Shown piece after piece: positions 8,024-19,235 of a stretch of 64,000 nucleotides of DNA. Where the stretch lies: NCBI RefSeq assembly GCF_000091545.1, contig NC_006461.1, forward strand, positions 433,564 to 497,563, in the 5' to 3' direction. Source of the stretch: Thermus thermophilus HB8. GTDB lineage: Bacteria; Deinococcota; Deinococci; Deinococcales; Thermaceae. The number at the start of each line of letters is the position of its first letter. Within the stretch, counting starts at the first letter, position 1. The position numbers and the translations under genes were made by a program. The notes under the pieces are model-generated. The model searched no databases, was not told the origin of the DNA, and saw nothing but the letters and a program-made list of their open reading frames with translations.

Positions 8024-9046
8024 ATGGACGAAAAGCGCCTTCTAGAGGTGAAAGACCTAAAGGTCCACTTCTTCACCGACGACGGCGTGGTGAAGGCGGT
8101 GGACGGCGTTTCTTTTCACGTGAACAAGGGGGAGACCCTGGCGGTTGTGGGGGAGTCGGGGAGCGGGAAGAGCGTGACCTCGTTGGCGATCATGCGGCTC
8201 ATTCCCTCGCCGCCTGGGAGGATCGTGGGTGGGGAGATCTTGTTCCGCGGGAAGGACGGGAAGGTCCGGGACCTCACCAAGCTTTCCGAGGCGGAGATGC
8301 GGCGGATTCGGGGGAACGACATCGCCATGATCTTCCAGGAGCCCATGACCTCCTTGAACCCGGTGTACACGGTGGGGGACCAGATCGCGGAGGCGATCAT
8401 GCTCCACCAGGGGAAGAGCCGCAAGGAGGCCATGGAGCTTGCCGCCCACATGCTGGAGTTGGTGGGGATTCCGGAGCCCAAGAAGCGGCTTAGCAACTAT
8501 CCTCACCAGATGTCCGGGGGGATGCGCCAAAGGGTGATGATCGCCATGGCCCTTTCCTGCAACCCCTCGCTTCTCATCGCGGACGAGCCCACCACGGCCT
8601 TGGACGTGACCATCCAGGCGCAGATCCTGGAGCTGATGAAGAAGCTCCAGGAGGAGATTGGGATGAGCATTCTCTTCATCACCCACAACCTTGGGGTGGT
8701 GGCGGAGATGGCGGACCGGGTGGTGGTGATGTACGCGGGGCGGGCGGTGGAGGAGTCGGACGTGGTGCCGCTTTTCCAGAACCCGCTGCACCCGTACACG
8801 GAGGGGCTTTTGCACTCGGTGCCGCGGCTGGACCTGGCGGCGGAGCACCGGCAGCGGCTTGAGGCGATACCTGGGAACGTGCCGAACCCCTTGTACCTGC
8901 CGCCTGGGTGCGCCTTCCACCCGCGGTGCAAGTACTACGTGGAGGGGGTGTGCGACCGGGAGGTGCCGCCCTTGGAGGAGGCGGGGGAGGGCCGCCGGGT
9001 GAGGTGCGTGCGCTGGCGGGAGATCCGCAAGGGGGTAGGGGCGTGA
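8024..9046 (+). CDS. Peptide ABC transporter ATPase, DppD/OppD type
   Basis: A 340-residue ABC ATPase. Walker A is GESGSGKS at residues 43-50, the signature motif is MSGGMRQR and Walker B is LLIADEPT. The C-terminal cysteine-containing tail (CAFHPRCKYYVEGVC) is typical of the oligopeptide/nickel subclass. GGAGG lies before the ATG. It energises import together with the next ATPase, with which it overlaps by four bases (GTGA). Confidence 0.95.
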   Translation: MDEKRLLEVKDLKVHFFTDDGVVKAVDGVSFHVNKGETLAVVGESGSGKSVTSLAIMRLIPSPPGRIVGGEILFRGKDGKVRDLTKLSEAEMRRIRGNDIAMIFQEPMTSLNPVYTVGDQIAEAIMLHQGKSRKEAMELAAHMLELVGIPEPKKRLSNYPHQMSGGMRQRVMIAMALSCNPSLLIADEPTTALDVTIQAQILELMKKLQEEIGMSILFITHNLGVVAEMADRVVVMYAGRAVEESDVVPLFQNPLHPYTEGLLHSVPRLDLAAEHRQRLEAIPGNVPNPLYLPPGCAFHPRCKYYVEGVCDREVPPLEEAGEGRRVRCVRWREIRKGVGA

Positions 9047-10026
9047 GCACGAACGGCGTCCTCGTGGAGGTGCGGGACCTGAAGAAGCACTTCCCCATCC
9101 GGGGCGGGGTGCTTTCCCGGGTGGTGGCGAGCGTGAAGGCGGTGGACGGGGTGTCCTTCGCCATCCGGAGGGGGGAGGTGCTTGGGCTTGTGGGGGAGTC
9201 GGGGAGCGGGAAGACCACGGTGGGGCGCACGCTCCTCCGGCTGATTGAGCCCACGGGGGGTAGGATTTTCTTTGACGGGCAGGACATCACGGAGCTTCCC
9301 CGGGAGAAGCTCAGGCCCTTCCGGCGCCGGATGCAGATCATCTTCCAGGACCCCTTCAGCTCGTTGAACCCGCGGATGACCGTGGGGGACATTATCGCCG
9401 AGCCCCTCCTCATCCACGGGATTGGGAAGACGCCGAAGGAACGCACGGAGAGGGTGGCGGAGCTTTTGAAGCTCGTGGGGCTTTCCCCGGACCACATGCG
9501 CCGCTACCCCCACGAGTTCTCCGGGGGGCAGAGGCAGCGGATCGGGATCGCCCGCGCCCTGGCGGTGGCCCCGGAGTTCATCGTGGCCGACGAGCCGGTT
9601 TCCGCCCTGGACGTGTCCATCCAGGCGCAGGTGGTGAACCTTCTGCAGGACCTGAAGGAGGAGCTTGGGCTCACCCTGCTCTTCATCGCCCACGACCTGG
9701 CGGTGGTGGAGTACATCTCGGACCGGGTGGCGGTGATGTACCTGGGGAAGGTGATGGAGCTTGCGCCTGCCCGGGAGCTTTACCGCAACCCCAAGCACCC
9801 CTACACGGAGGCGCTGCTTTCGGCGGTGCCCATCCCCGACCCCACGGTGAAGCGGGAAAGGATCGTGCTCCAGGGGGACATTCCCTCGCCCATCAACCCG
9901 CCCTCGGGGTGTGTCTTCCGCACGCGGTGCCGCTACGCCCTGCCCGAGTGCGCCCAGGTGGTGCCCGAGCTCAAGGAGGTCGCCCCGGGCCACTACAAGG
10001 CCTGCATCCGGGACGACATCCTCTAA
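9043..10026 (+). CDS. Peptide ABC transporter ATPase, DppF/OppF type
   Basis: A 327-residue ABC ATPase starting at a GTG that overlaps the previous stop. It has GESGSGKT, the signature FSGGQRQR, Walker B FIVADEPVSALD and the cysteine-containing C-terminal tail (CVFRTRCRYALPEC). An in-frame region extends further upstream but lies inside the preceding ATPase gene, so the overlap start is chosen. It is the last gene of the importer operon and is followed by a terminator-like hairpin. Confidence 0.95.
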   Translation: MSTNGVLVEVRDLKKHFPIRGGVLSRVVASVKAVDGVSFAIRRGEVLGLVGESGSGKTTVGRTLLRLIEPTGGRIFFDGQDITELPREKLRPFRRRMQIIFQDPFSSLNPRMTVGDIIAEPLLIHGIGKTPKERTERVAELLKLVGLSPDHMRRYPHEFSGGQRQRIGIARALAVAPEFIVADEPVSALDVSIQAQVVNLLQDLKEELGLTLLFIAHDLAVVEYISDRVAVMYLGKVMELAPARELYRNPKHPYTEALLSAVPIPDPTVKRERIVLQGDIPSPINPPSGCVFRTRCRYALPECAQVVPELKEVAPGHYKACIRDDIL

Positions 10027-10043
10027 GGCCACCCCAGCTAGAG

Positions 10044-10064
10044 GGGCCCCGGCTTCCGGGGCCC
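10044..10064 (+). terminator. Hairpin after the peptide ABC operon
   Basis: GGGCCCCGG, loop CTT, CCGGGGCCC. It lacks a strong T-tract but lies 17 bases after the last stop and just before a new promoter. Confidence 0.6.
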
Positions 10065-10072
10065 GCTCGTCG

Positions 10073-10078
10073 TATACT
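10073..10078 (+). promoter_or_regulatory. -10 box of a leaderless promoter
   Basis: TATACT, six bases before the ATG at 10085. No clear -35 box is seen. Confidence 0.6.
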
Positions 10079-10084
10079 GGGCCC

Positions 10085-10711
10085 ATGCTGGTCAGGGACG
10101 TGATGAAAAGCCCCGTCCTCACCGTGGGGCCTGAGGCGACCCTCGAGGAGGCCTACAAGCTCCTCCTGGAAAGGGGGATCCGGCACCTCCCCGTGGTGGA
10201 GGAGGGGAGGCTCGTGGGCATCGTCACCGACCGGGACATCCGCCTCGCCACGAGCCACCTGAACCCCAAGGGGCCCTGCCCCGGGTGCACGCGGGTGGGG
10301 GAGGTGATGACCCGGGAGGTGGTCACCGCCCACCCCCTAGACCCCGTGGAGGAGGCGGCCCGGGTGATGCGGGAGCGGAAGATCGGGTGCCTTCCCGTCC
10401 TCGAGGACGAGGCCCTGGTGGGCATCGTCACGGGGATTGACCTTCTGGATGCCCTCCTCAGGCTCACCGGGGTCACGGAGCCCTCGGGCCGCCTCGAGGT
10501 GCGCCTCCCTGACCGCCCTGGGGAGCTCGCCCGCCTCACGGGGTTCTTGGCGGGGCGGGGGGTGAACATCCACTCCCTCCTCTCCTACCCGGAGGGGAGG
10601 GAGTTCGTGCGGGCGGTGGTGCGGGTGAACACCCTGGAGACCCACCTCCTGGCGGAGGCCCTCCGCCGGGAGGGGTTTGACGTCCTCTGGCCCCCCAAAA
10701 AGCCATGGTGA
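10085..10711 (+). CDS. CBS-CBS-ACT domain protein, AcuB-like
   Basis: A 208-residue cytoplasmic protein with two CBS motifs (about residues 1-60 with HLPVVEEGRLVGIVTDRD, and 75-135 with GCLPVLEDEALVGIVTG) and an ACT domain at the C-terminus (RPGELARLTGFLAGRGVNIH). This is the architecture of AcuB, linked in Bacillus to acetoin utilisation; the ligand is probably an adenine nucleotide and an amino acid (inference). The ATG at 10085 is chosen because the -10 box lies directly upstream. It overlaps the deacetylase gene by seven bases, matching the acuB-acuC pairing known elsewhere. Confidence 0.87.
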   Translation: MLVRDVMKSPVLTVGPEATLEEAYKLLLERGIRHLPVVEEGRLVGIVTDRDIRLATSHLNPKGPCPGCTRVGEVMTREVVTAHPLDPVEEAARVMRERKIGCLPVLEDEALVGIVTGIDLLDALLRLTGVTEPSGRLEVRLPDRPGELARLTGFLAGRGVNIHSLLSYPEGREFVRAVVRVNTLETHLLAEALRREGFDVLWPPKKPW

Positions 10712-11829
10712 TCTACCGGGAGGAGTACCGCCTCTACAACTTCGGGCCCGACCACCCCTTTAGCCCCGTCCGCCTGGAAATGCTCACCTCCCTCCTCCAG
10801 GCCCTCGGGGTGTGGCGGGCGCCCCTTAGCCCCCCTGAGGCCTCGAGGGAGGAGGTGCTTTCGGTCCACTCCGAGCGCCTGGTAAAGCGGGTGGAGGCGG
10901 CGAGCCGGGGAGAGCTTTACCCCGACCTGGAGCACTACCTGGGCACGGGGGACACCCCCGTCTTCCCCGGCATGGACCGGGCGGCCCGGATCCTGGTGGG
11001 GGGGACCCTGGAGGGGGCGAGAAGGATTATGGCCGGGGAAAAGCGGGTCTTGCAGCTGGGCGGGGGTCTCCACCACGCCCAGTACGACCGCGCCTCGGGG
11101 TTTTGCGTCTACAACGACCTCTCCGTGGCTATCCGCCACATGACCCAGGTTGGGCTTCGCGTGGCCTACGTGGACATTGACGTCCACCACGGGGACGGGG
11201 TGCAGTGGATCCACTACGAGGAGGGGGAGGTCCTCACCCTAAGCCTCCACGAGTCGGGACGCTACCTCTTCCCGGGGACGGGGCACGTCTACGAGATCGG
11301 CCGGGGGGCGGGCCTGGGGAAGAAGCTCAACCTCCCCCTGGAGCCCTTCACCGAGGACGAAAGCTACCTCGAGGTCTTTGAGGCCCTGGTGCCCTGGGCC
11401 CTTAAGGCCTTCCGCCCCGACGTCCTCGTGGTCCAGGCGGGGGCGGACGCCCACTACCTGGACCCCTTGGCCGACCTCCTCCTCACCGCCCGGGCCTACG
11501 AGAGGCTTTTCCGCCTCCTCCTGGAGTACGCCGAGGCCTACGCCGGGGGAAGGGTCCTCTTCACCTTGGGGGGCGGGTACAGCCTGGACGGGACGGTGAG
11601 GGTCTGGGCCCTCCTCTACCACCTCTTCCACGGCCTTCCCCTGCCCGAGCGCCTTCCCGAGGGGTGGCTTAGGACCTGGGAGGCGCGGCTCGGCAGGCCC
11701 CTCACCCCCACCCTCCACGACCCCGAAGGGGCCTACCCGGAGATCCCCAGGCGGGAGGAGATCGCGAAGCGGAACCGCCTGACCTTGCAGCGGCTCACGG
11801 AGCTCGTGGCCCCCCACCTGCTACACTAG
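10705..11829 (+). CDS. Histone-deacetylase-family protein, AcuC-like
   Basis: A 374-residue zinc hydrolase of the arginase/deacetylase fold. Visible metal and active-site motifs are GGGLHHA (tandem histidines), YVDIDVHHGDGVQ (metal-binding D and H), and VQAGADAHYLDPL (second metal aspartate) followed by LGGGY. The family removes acetyl groups from lysines such as those of acetyl-CoA synthetase (AcuC), which is the likely role here from its fusion-like overlap with the AcuB-type gene. Length is normal. Confidence 0.88.
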   Translation: MVIYREEYRLYNFGPDHPFSPVRLEMLTSLLQALGVWRAPLSPPEASREEVLSVHSERLVKRVEAASRGELYPDLEHYLGTGDTPVFPGMDRAARILVGGTLEGARRIMAGEKRVLQLGGGLHHAQYDRASGFCVYNDLSVAIRHMTQVGLRVAYVDIDVHHGDGVQWIHYEEGEVLTLSLHESGRYLFPGTGHVYEIGRGAGLGKKLNLPLEPFTEDESYLEVFEALVPWALKAFRPDVLVVQAGADAHYLDPLADLLLTARAYERLFRLLLEYAEAYAGGRVLFTLGGGYSLDGTVRVWALLYHLFHGLPLPERLPEGWLRTWEARLGRPLTPTLHDPEGAYPEIPRREEIAKRNRLTLQRLTELVAPHLLH

Positions 11830-11833
11830 CGGG

Positions 11834-12031
11834 GTGAGGGTCGTTCTGCGCCTGCCCGAGCGCAAGGAGGTGGAGGTCAAGGGGAACCGGCCCTTAAGGG
11901 AGGTTCTGGAGGAGCTTGGCCTGAACCCGGAGACCGTGGTGGCGGTGCGGGGCGAGGAGCTCCTCACCCTGGAGGATGAGGTGCGCGAGGAGGACACCCT
12001 AGAGGTCCTCTCCGCCATCTCGGGAGGGTAG
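11834..12031 (+). CDS. ttuB: Sulfur carrier protein for tRNA 2-thiouridine synthesis
   Basis: A 65-residue ubiquitin-like beta-grasp protein that ends in the diagnostic Gly-Gly (LSAISGG). The C-terminal glycine is thiocarboxylated and donates sulfur. Direct adjacency to ttuA, one base apart, identifies it as TtuB rather than ThiS or MoaD. Start is GTG. TACACT lies six bases before it, so the gene may have its own leaderless promoter although the deacetylase gene ends only four bases upstream. Confidence 0.9.
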   Translation: MRVVLRLPERKEVEVKGNRPLREVLEELGLNPETVVAVRGEELLTLEDEVREEDTLEVLSAISGG

Positions 12032-12032
12032 C

Positions 12033-12995
12033 GTGGTCTGCAAGGTCTGCGGGCAAAAGGCCCAGGTGGAGATGAGATCCCGGGGGCTTGCCCTCTGCCG
12101 GGAGCACTACCTGGACTGGTTCGTCAAGGAGACGGAGAGGGCCATCCGCCGCCACCGGATGCTCCTCCCCGGGGAGAGGGTTCTGGTGGCGGTCTCGGGG
12201 GGGAAGGACTCCCTGGCCCTTTGGGACGTGCTAAGCCGCCTGGGCTACCAGGCCGTGGGGCTCCACATTGAGCTCGGCATCGGGGAGTACTCCAAGAGGA
12301 GCCTCGAGGTCACCCAGGCCTTCGCCCGGGAAAGGGGCCTGGAGCTTTTGGTGGTGGACCTGAAGGAGGCCTACGGCTTCGGGGTCCCCGAGCTCGCCCG
12401 GCTTTCCGGGCGGGTGGCCTGCTCCGCCTGCGGCCTCTCCAAGCGCTACATCATCAACCAGGTGGCGGTGGAGGAGGGCTTCCGCGTGGTGGCCACGGGG
12501 CACAACCTGGACGACGAGGCCGCCGTCCTCTTCGGGAACCTCCTGAACCCTCAGGAGGAGACCCTTTCCCGCCAGGGGCCCGTCCTGCCGGAAAAGCCCG
12601 GCCTCGCCGCCCGGGTCAAGCCCTTCTACCGCTTTAGCGAGAGGGAGGTCCTCTCCTACACCCTCCTTAGGGGGATCCGCTACCTCCACGAGGAGTGCCC
12701 GAACGCCAAGGGGGCGAAAAGCCTCCTCTACAAGGAGGCCCTGAACCTGGTGGAGCGGTCCATGCCCGGGGCCAAGCTCCGCTTCCTCGAGGGCTTCCTG
12801 GAGAAGATCCGGCCCCGCCTGGACGTGGGAGAGGAGGTGGCCCTGAGGGAGTGCGAGCGGTGCGGCTACCCCACCACGGGGGCGGTGTGCGCCTTCTGCC
12901 GCATGTGGGACGCCGTCTACCGCCGGGCCAAGAAGCGCCGCCTCCTCCCCGAGGAGGCCGTCTTCCACCCCAAGGCCCCCGTGGCCCGGGGCTGA
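12033..12995 (+). CDS. ttuA: tRNA-5-methyluridine-54 2-sulfurtransferase
   Basis: A 320-residue PP-loop thiolase with SGGKDS at residues 55-60. An N-terminal zinc finger uses C3, C6, C22 and H25; a C-terminal one uses CERC and CAFC. The catalytic [4Fe-4S] ligands C130, C133 and C222 are all present. With TtuB as sulfur donor it makes 2-thioribothymidine at position 54 of tRNA, a modification that stabilises tRNA at high temperature. GGAGGG overlapping the ttuB stop serves the GTG start, so the two are translationally coupled. Confidence 0.94.
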   Translation: MVCKVCGQKAQVEMRSRGLALCREHYLDWFVKETERAIRRHRMLLPGERVLVAVSGGKDSLALWDVLSRLGYQAVGLHIELGIGEYSKRSLEVTQAFARERGLELLVVDLKEAYGFGVPELARLSGRVACSACGLSKRYIINQVAVEEGFRVVATGHNLDDEAAVLFGNLLNPQEETLSRQGPVLPEKPGLAARVKPFYRFSEREVLSYTLLRGIRYLHEECPNAKGAKSLLYKEALNLVERSMPGAKLRFLEGFLEKIRPRLDVGEEVALRECERCGYPTTGAVCAFCRMWDAVYRRAKKRRLLPEEAVFHPKAPVARG

Positions 12996-13010
12996 AGGGC
13001 TACCGGGCGC

Positions 13011-15908
<2,898 letters not shown>

Positions 15909-15911
15909 GGC

Positions 15912-16616
15912 CTAAAGGCTAGTGGGTCGGAGGTAGGTTTGCAAGTAGGCCAGGACCTCCTCCACGTCCTTGAGCCGGCCTTGGGCCGCCGTGGGGCCTT
16001 CCCCCACCTTGAAGGTGAGGCCCCGGCCCCTTAAGGCGAGGAAGGCGGCCTCGTCGGTGGTGTCGTCCCCGATGTAAACGGGGGTGTGGTCCGGGTGGCG
16101 TCCGAGGAGCCTGAGGACCGCTTGGCCCTTGTCCACCCCCTTGGGCTTGAGCTCCAGGACCTTCTTGCCGGGGAGGGCCTCGAGGCCCAAGGCTTCCAGG
16201 AGCCCCTCCACCGCCTTAAGCCAGGCCTCGAGGCAGGCCCGGGCCTTCTCCTCGTCCTCCGCCCCCCGGTAGTGCAGGGCCAGGGCGAAGCCCTTGTCCT
16301 CCACCCGCACCCCGGGGCAGGAGGGAAGCCTTGCCCGCAAGGGGCCAAGGTCCACGGGGAAGAGGGGCCGCACCTCCCCGAAGAGCACCCCTTCCTCCAG
16401 GCCGTGCCCCCCCACCACGGGAAGGCCCGGGAGGGGGAGGAGGGGCTCGAGGTCCCTCACCCTTCTTCCCGTGACCACGTAGACGGGGTGGCGCTCCATG
16501 AGGGCCCGGAGGACCCGGGGGGCCTCGGGGTGGGGGAAGGCCTCCTCGGGCCTTTGGGCGATGGGGGCCAGGGTGCCGTCGTAGTCCAGAAAGAAGACGG
16601 GGTTTTCCGCCCTCAT
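15912..16616 (-). CDS. otsB: Trehalose-6-phosphate phosphatase
   Basis: A 234-residue HAD hydrolase with the catalytic DYDGT (D11 and D13), motif II TGR, and the C-terminal GDDTTDEAAF. It removes phosphate from trehalose 6-phosphate. Its ATG overlaps the stop of the otsA remnant (ATGA). Because otsA is truncated here, the enzyme may have no substrate made by this pathway, unless another synthase exists outside the window. Confidence 0.9.
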   Translation of the reverse strand: MRAENPVFFLDYDGTLAPIAQRPEEAFPHPEAPRVLRALMERHPVYVVTGRRVRDLEPLLPLPGLPVVGGHGLEEGVLFGEVRPLFPVDLGPLRARLPSCPGVRVEDKGFALALHYRGAEDEEKARACLEAWLKAVEGLLEALGLEALPGKKVLELKPKGVDKGQAVLRLLGRHPDHTPVYIGDDTTDEAAFLALRGRGLTFKVGEGPTAAQGRLKDVEEVLAYLQTYLRPTSL

Positions 16617-16840
16617 CCCTCCTCCAAGGAGGCGAGGAAGCGCTCCGCCCAGCCCTGCACGTCCAAGGCCTCAATGCGGGCCTTCAAGGCGGCAAGCCGT
16701 TCCCGCCGCTCCCCCCCGGGCATGCGTAAGGCCCGGTCCAAGGCCTGGGCCATCCCGTCCAGGTCGTAGGGGTTGACCAAAAGGGCCTCCTTCAGGTACT
16801 CCGCCGCCCCCGCCAGGTTGGAGAGGACCCTGCCCTTCTT
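16613..16840 (-). pseudogene. otsA: C-terminal remnant of trehalose-6-phosphate synthase (otsA)
   Basis: About 75 codons survive: VLSNLAGAAEYLKEALLVNP matches the conserved C-terminal segment of OtsA (S-E-F-A-G-A-A-x-E-L-x-x-A-L-x-V-N-P-Y-D), followed by the usual DGMAQALDRAL helix. Homology stops near 16840. The frame extends to 16897, but that part reads antisense to a CBS-domain fragment and is not OtsA-like. All catalytic residues of the GT20 fold are lost. The position directly in front of otsB and treS fits an ancestral otsA-otsB-treS operon. Confidence 0.82.
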
Positions 16841-16955
16841 CAGCGAGACCCCCCTGCCCCTCCCCGTGGTGGACGGGGAAGGGAGGCTCCTCGGCATCGT
16901 GACCCGGGGGAGGCTGCTCGCCGCCCTGGCGGGCCGCTATACGCCGGAGGTGCCC

Positions 16956-17000
16956 CAAAGCGGTGTAGACTCCGGGCCACAAAGCGGTGTAGACTCCGGG
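16956..17000 (+). repeat. Two 21-bp direct repeats with period 24
   Basis: The 21-mer beginning CAAAGCGGTGTAGACT occurs at 16956-16976 and 16980-17000. Each copy contains TAGACT. The second is placed as a -10 box for the alpha-glucosidase gene. Confidence 0.92.
16990..16995 (+). promoter_or_regulatory. -10 box of a leaderless promoter, duplicated
   Basis: TAGACT seven bases before ATG 17003. An identical box lies 24 bases upstream at 16966-16971 as part of the tandem repeat. Confidence 0.6.
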
Positions 17001-17002
17001 TC

Positions 17003-18592
17003 ATGAGCTGGTGGCAAAGGGCGGTCATCTACCAGGTCTACCCCCGGAGCTTCCAGGACACGAACGGGGACGGGGTGGGGGACCTCGAGGGCATCCGCAG
17101 GCGGCTTCCCTACCTCAAGTCCTTGGGGGTGGACGCCCTCTGGCTTTCCCCCTTCTACAAAAGCCCCATGAAGGACTTCGGCTACGACGTGGCCGACTAC
17201 TGCGACGTGGACCCCGTCTTCGGGACCCTTCAGGACTTTGACCGCCTCCTAGAGGAGGCCCACGCCCTGGGGCTTAAGGTCCTCGTGGACCTGGTGCCGA
17301 ACCACACCTCCAGCGAGCACCCCTGGTTCCTGGAGTCCCGCGCCTCCCGGAATAGCCCCAAGCGGGACTGGTACATCTGGAAAGACCCTGCCCCGGACGG
17401 CGGCCCCCCCAACAACTGGCAGAGCTTCTTCGGCGGCCCCGCCTGGACCCTGGACGAGGCCACGGGCCAGTACTACCTCCACCTTTTCCTCCCCGAGCAG
17501 CCCGACCTCAACTGGCGCAATCCCGAGGTGCGGGAGGCGATCAAGGAGGTCATGCGCTTCTGGCTCAGGAGGGGGGTGGACGGCTTCCGGGTGGACGTGC
17601 TCTGGCTTCTGGGCAAGGACCCGCTCTTCCGGGACGAGCCGGGAAGCCCCCTTTGGCGGCCCGGCCTTCCTGACCGGGCCCGGCACGAGCACCTCTACAC
17701 CGAGGACCAGCCGGAGACCTACGCCTACGTGCGGGAGATGCGCCAGGTCCTGGACGAGTTCTCCGAGCCGGGGAGGGAGCGGGTGATGGTGGGGGAGATC
17801 TACCTGCCCTTGCCCCGCCTGGTGCGCTACTACGCCGCCGGGTGCCACCTGCCCTTCAACTTCAGCCTCGTCACCGAGGGGCTTTCCGACTGGCGGCCCG
17901 AGAACCTGGCCCGGATCGTGGAGACCTACGAGGGCCTCCTCTCCCGCTGGGACTGGCCCAACTGGGTCCTGGGCAACCACGACCAGCCCCGCCTCGCCTC
18001 CCGCCTGGGGGAGCCCCAGGCCCGGGTCGCGGCCATGCTCCTCTTCACCTTGAGGGGCACCCCCACCTGGTACTACGGGGACGAGCTCGCCCTGCCCAAC
18101 GGCCTCATCCCCCCGGAGAAGGTGCAAGACCCCGCGGCCCTAAGGCAGAGGGACCGGGAGCCCACCGCCTACCACACCCTGGGCCGGGACCCCGAGCGGA
18201 CGCCCATGCCCTGGGACGCCTCCCCCTACGGGGGGTTTTCCACGGTGGAGCCCTGGCTTCCCCTGAACCCCGACTACAGGACGCGGAACGTGGCCGCCCA
18301 GGAGAAGGATCCCCGCTCCATGCTCCACCTGGTTAAGCGCCTCATCGCCTTGAGGAAGGACCCCGACCTTCTCTACGGGGCCTACCGCACCTACCGGGCG
18401 AGGGAGGGGGTCTACGCCTACCTCCGGGGGGAGGGGTGGCTTGTGGCCCTGAACCTCACGGAGAAGGAAAAGGCCCTGGAGCTTCCCCGCGGGGGGAGGG
18501 TGGTCCTTTCCACCCACCTGGACCGGGAGGAAAGGGTGGGGGAGAGGCTCTTCTTGCGGCCCGACGAGGGCGTGGCGGTGCGGCTAGACTAG
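17003..18592 (+). CDS. Alpha-glucosidase, GH13
   Basis: A 529-residue cytoplasmic glycoside hydrolase. The catalytic triad is D198 (GFRVDVLW), E265 (MVGEIYLP) and D327 (LGNHDQPR). The TIM-barrel start QVYPRSFQDTNGDGVGDL is typical of oligo-1,6-glucosidase/alpha-glucosidase enzymes, which release glucose from short alpha-glucosides such as maltose, isomaltose or trehalose. It diverges from the otsB-treS side. The start is fixed by homology and by the TAGACT box seven bases upstream. No Shine-Dalgarno is seen. Confidence 0.92.
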   Translation: MSWWQRAVIYQVYPRSFQDTNGDGVGDLEGIRRRLPYLKSLGVDALWLSPFYKSPMKDFGYDVADYCDVDPVFGTLQDFDRLLEEAHALGLKVLVDLVPNHTSSEHPWFLESRASRNSPKRDWYIWKDPAPDGGPPNNWQSFFGGPAWTLDEATGQYYLHLFLPEQPDLNWRNPEVREAIKEVMRFWLRRGVDGFRVDVLWLLGKDPLFRDEPGSPLWRPGLPDRARHEHLYTEDQPETYAYVREMRQVLDEFSEPGRERVMVGEIYLPLPRLVRYYAAGCHLPFNFSLVTEGLSDWRPENLARIVETYEGLLSRWDWPNWVLGNHDQPRLASRLGEPQARVAAMLLFTLRGTPTWYYGDELALPNGLIPPEKVQDPAALRQRDREPTAYHTLGRDPERTPMPWDASPYGGFSTVEPWLPLNPDYRTRNVAAQEKDPRSMLHLVKRLIALRKDPDLLYGAYRTYRAREGVYAYLRGEGWLVALNLTEKEKALELPRGGRVVLSTHLDREERVGERLFLRPDEGVAVRLD

Positions 18593-18596
18593 GGGC

Positions 18597-19235
18597 GTGG
18601 ACCCCTTCGCTTCTCTAGCCGAGGCCTACGAGGCCTGGTACGGGACCCCCTTGGGGGCCTACGTCATCGCCGAGGAGGAGAGGGCCCTGAAGGGGCTCCT
18701 TCCCCCCGGGGAAAGCCTCCTCGAGGTGGGCGCGGGGACCGGGTACTGGCTTAGGCGCCTTCCCTATCCCCAAAAGGTGGGGGTGGAGCCTTCCGAGGCC
18801 ATGCTCGCCGTGGGGAGGAGGCGGGCGCCCGAGGCCACCTGGGTGCGGGCTTGGGGCGAGGCCCTGCCCTTCCCCGGGGAAAGCTTTGACGTGGTCCTCC
18901 TCTTCACCACCCTGGAGTTCGTGGAGGACGTGGAGCGGGTCCTCCTCGAGGCCCGGCGCGTCCTCCGTCCGGGCGGGGCCCTTGTGGTGGGGGTCCTCGA
19001 GGCCCTCTCCCCCTGGGCCGCCCTCTACCGGAGGCTTGGGGAAAAGGGCGTCCTCCCCTGGGCCCAGGCCCGCTTCCTCGCCCGGGAGGACCTGAAGGCC
19101 CTCTTGGGGCCTCCTGAGGCGGAAGGGGAAGCGGTGTTTCTCGCCCCCGAGGCCCATCCCCCCTACGAGGAGGCGGACCTTGCGGGAAGGCGCGCGGGGA
19201 ACCGCCCCGCCCTATACTTGGGGAGATGGCGGTGA
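18597..19235 (+). CDS. SAM-dependent methyltransferase, class I
   Basis: A 212-residue protein with the AdoMet motif LLEVGAGTGYWLRRL near residue 42, an acidic post-I residue in VGVEPS, and motif III ALPFPGESFDVVLLFTTLEF, as in UbiE/Methyltransf_11 proteins. The substrate is unknown. Start GTG 18597 has TAGACT six bases upstream, so a leaderless mRNA is likely although the alpha-glucosidase stop overlaps that box. It overlaps the next methyltransferase gene by ten bases. Confidence 0.82.
   Translation: MDPFASLAEAYEAWYGTPLGAYVIAEEERALKGLLPPGESLLEVGAGTGYWLRRLPYPQKVGVEPSEAMLAVGRRRAPEATWVRAWGEALPFPGESFDVVLLFTTLEFVEDVERVLLEARRVLRPGGALVVGVLEALSPWAALYRRLGEKGVLPWAQARFLAREDLKALLGPPEAEGEAVFLAPEAHPPYEEADLAGRRAGNRPALYLGRWR

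Larger units (their letters stand above)
16842..17006 (+). pseudogene. C-terminal CBS-domain fragment
   Basis: On the plus strand this stretch encodes LPVVDGEGRLLGIVTRGRLL, a clear CBS half-motif, then a short tail and a TGA overlapping the next ATG. No N-terminal part or start is present, and the coding sense ends abruptly at about 16840 where the otsA remnant begins on the other strand. It appears to be the 3' end of a CBS protein gene left by a deletion or rearrangement. Confidence 0.65.
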
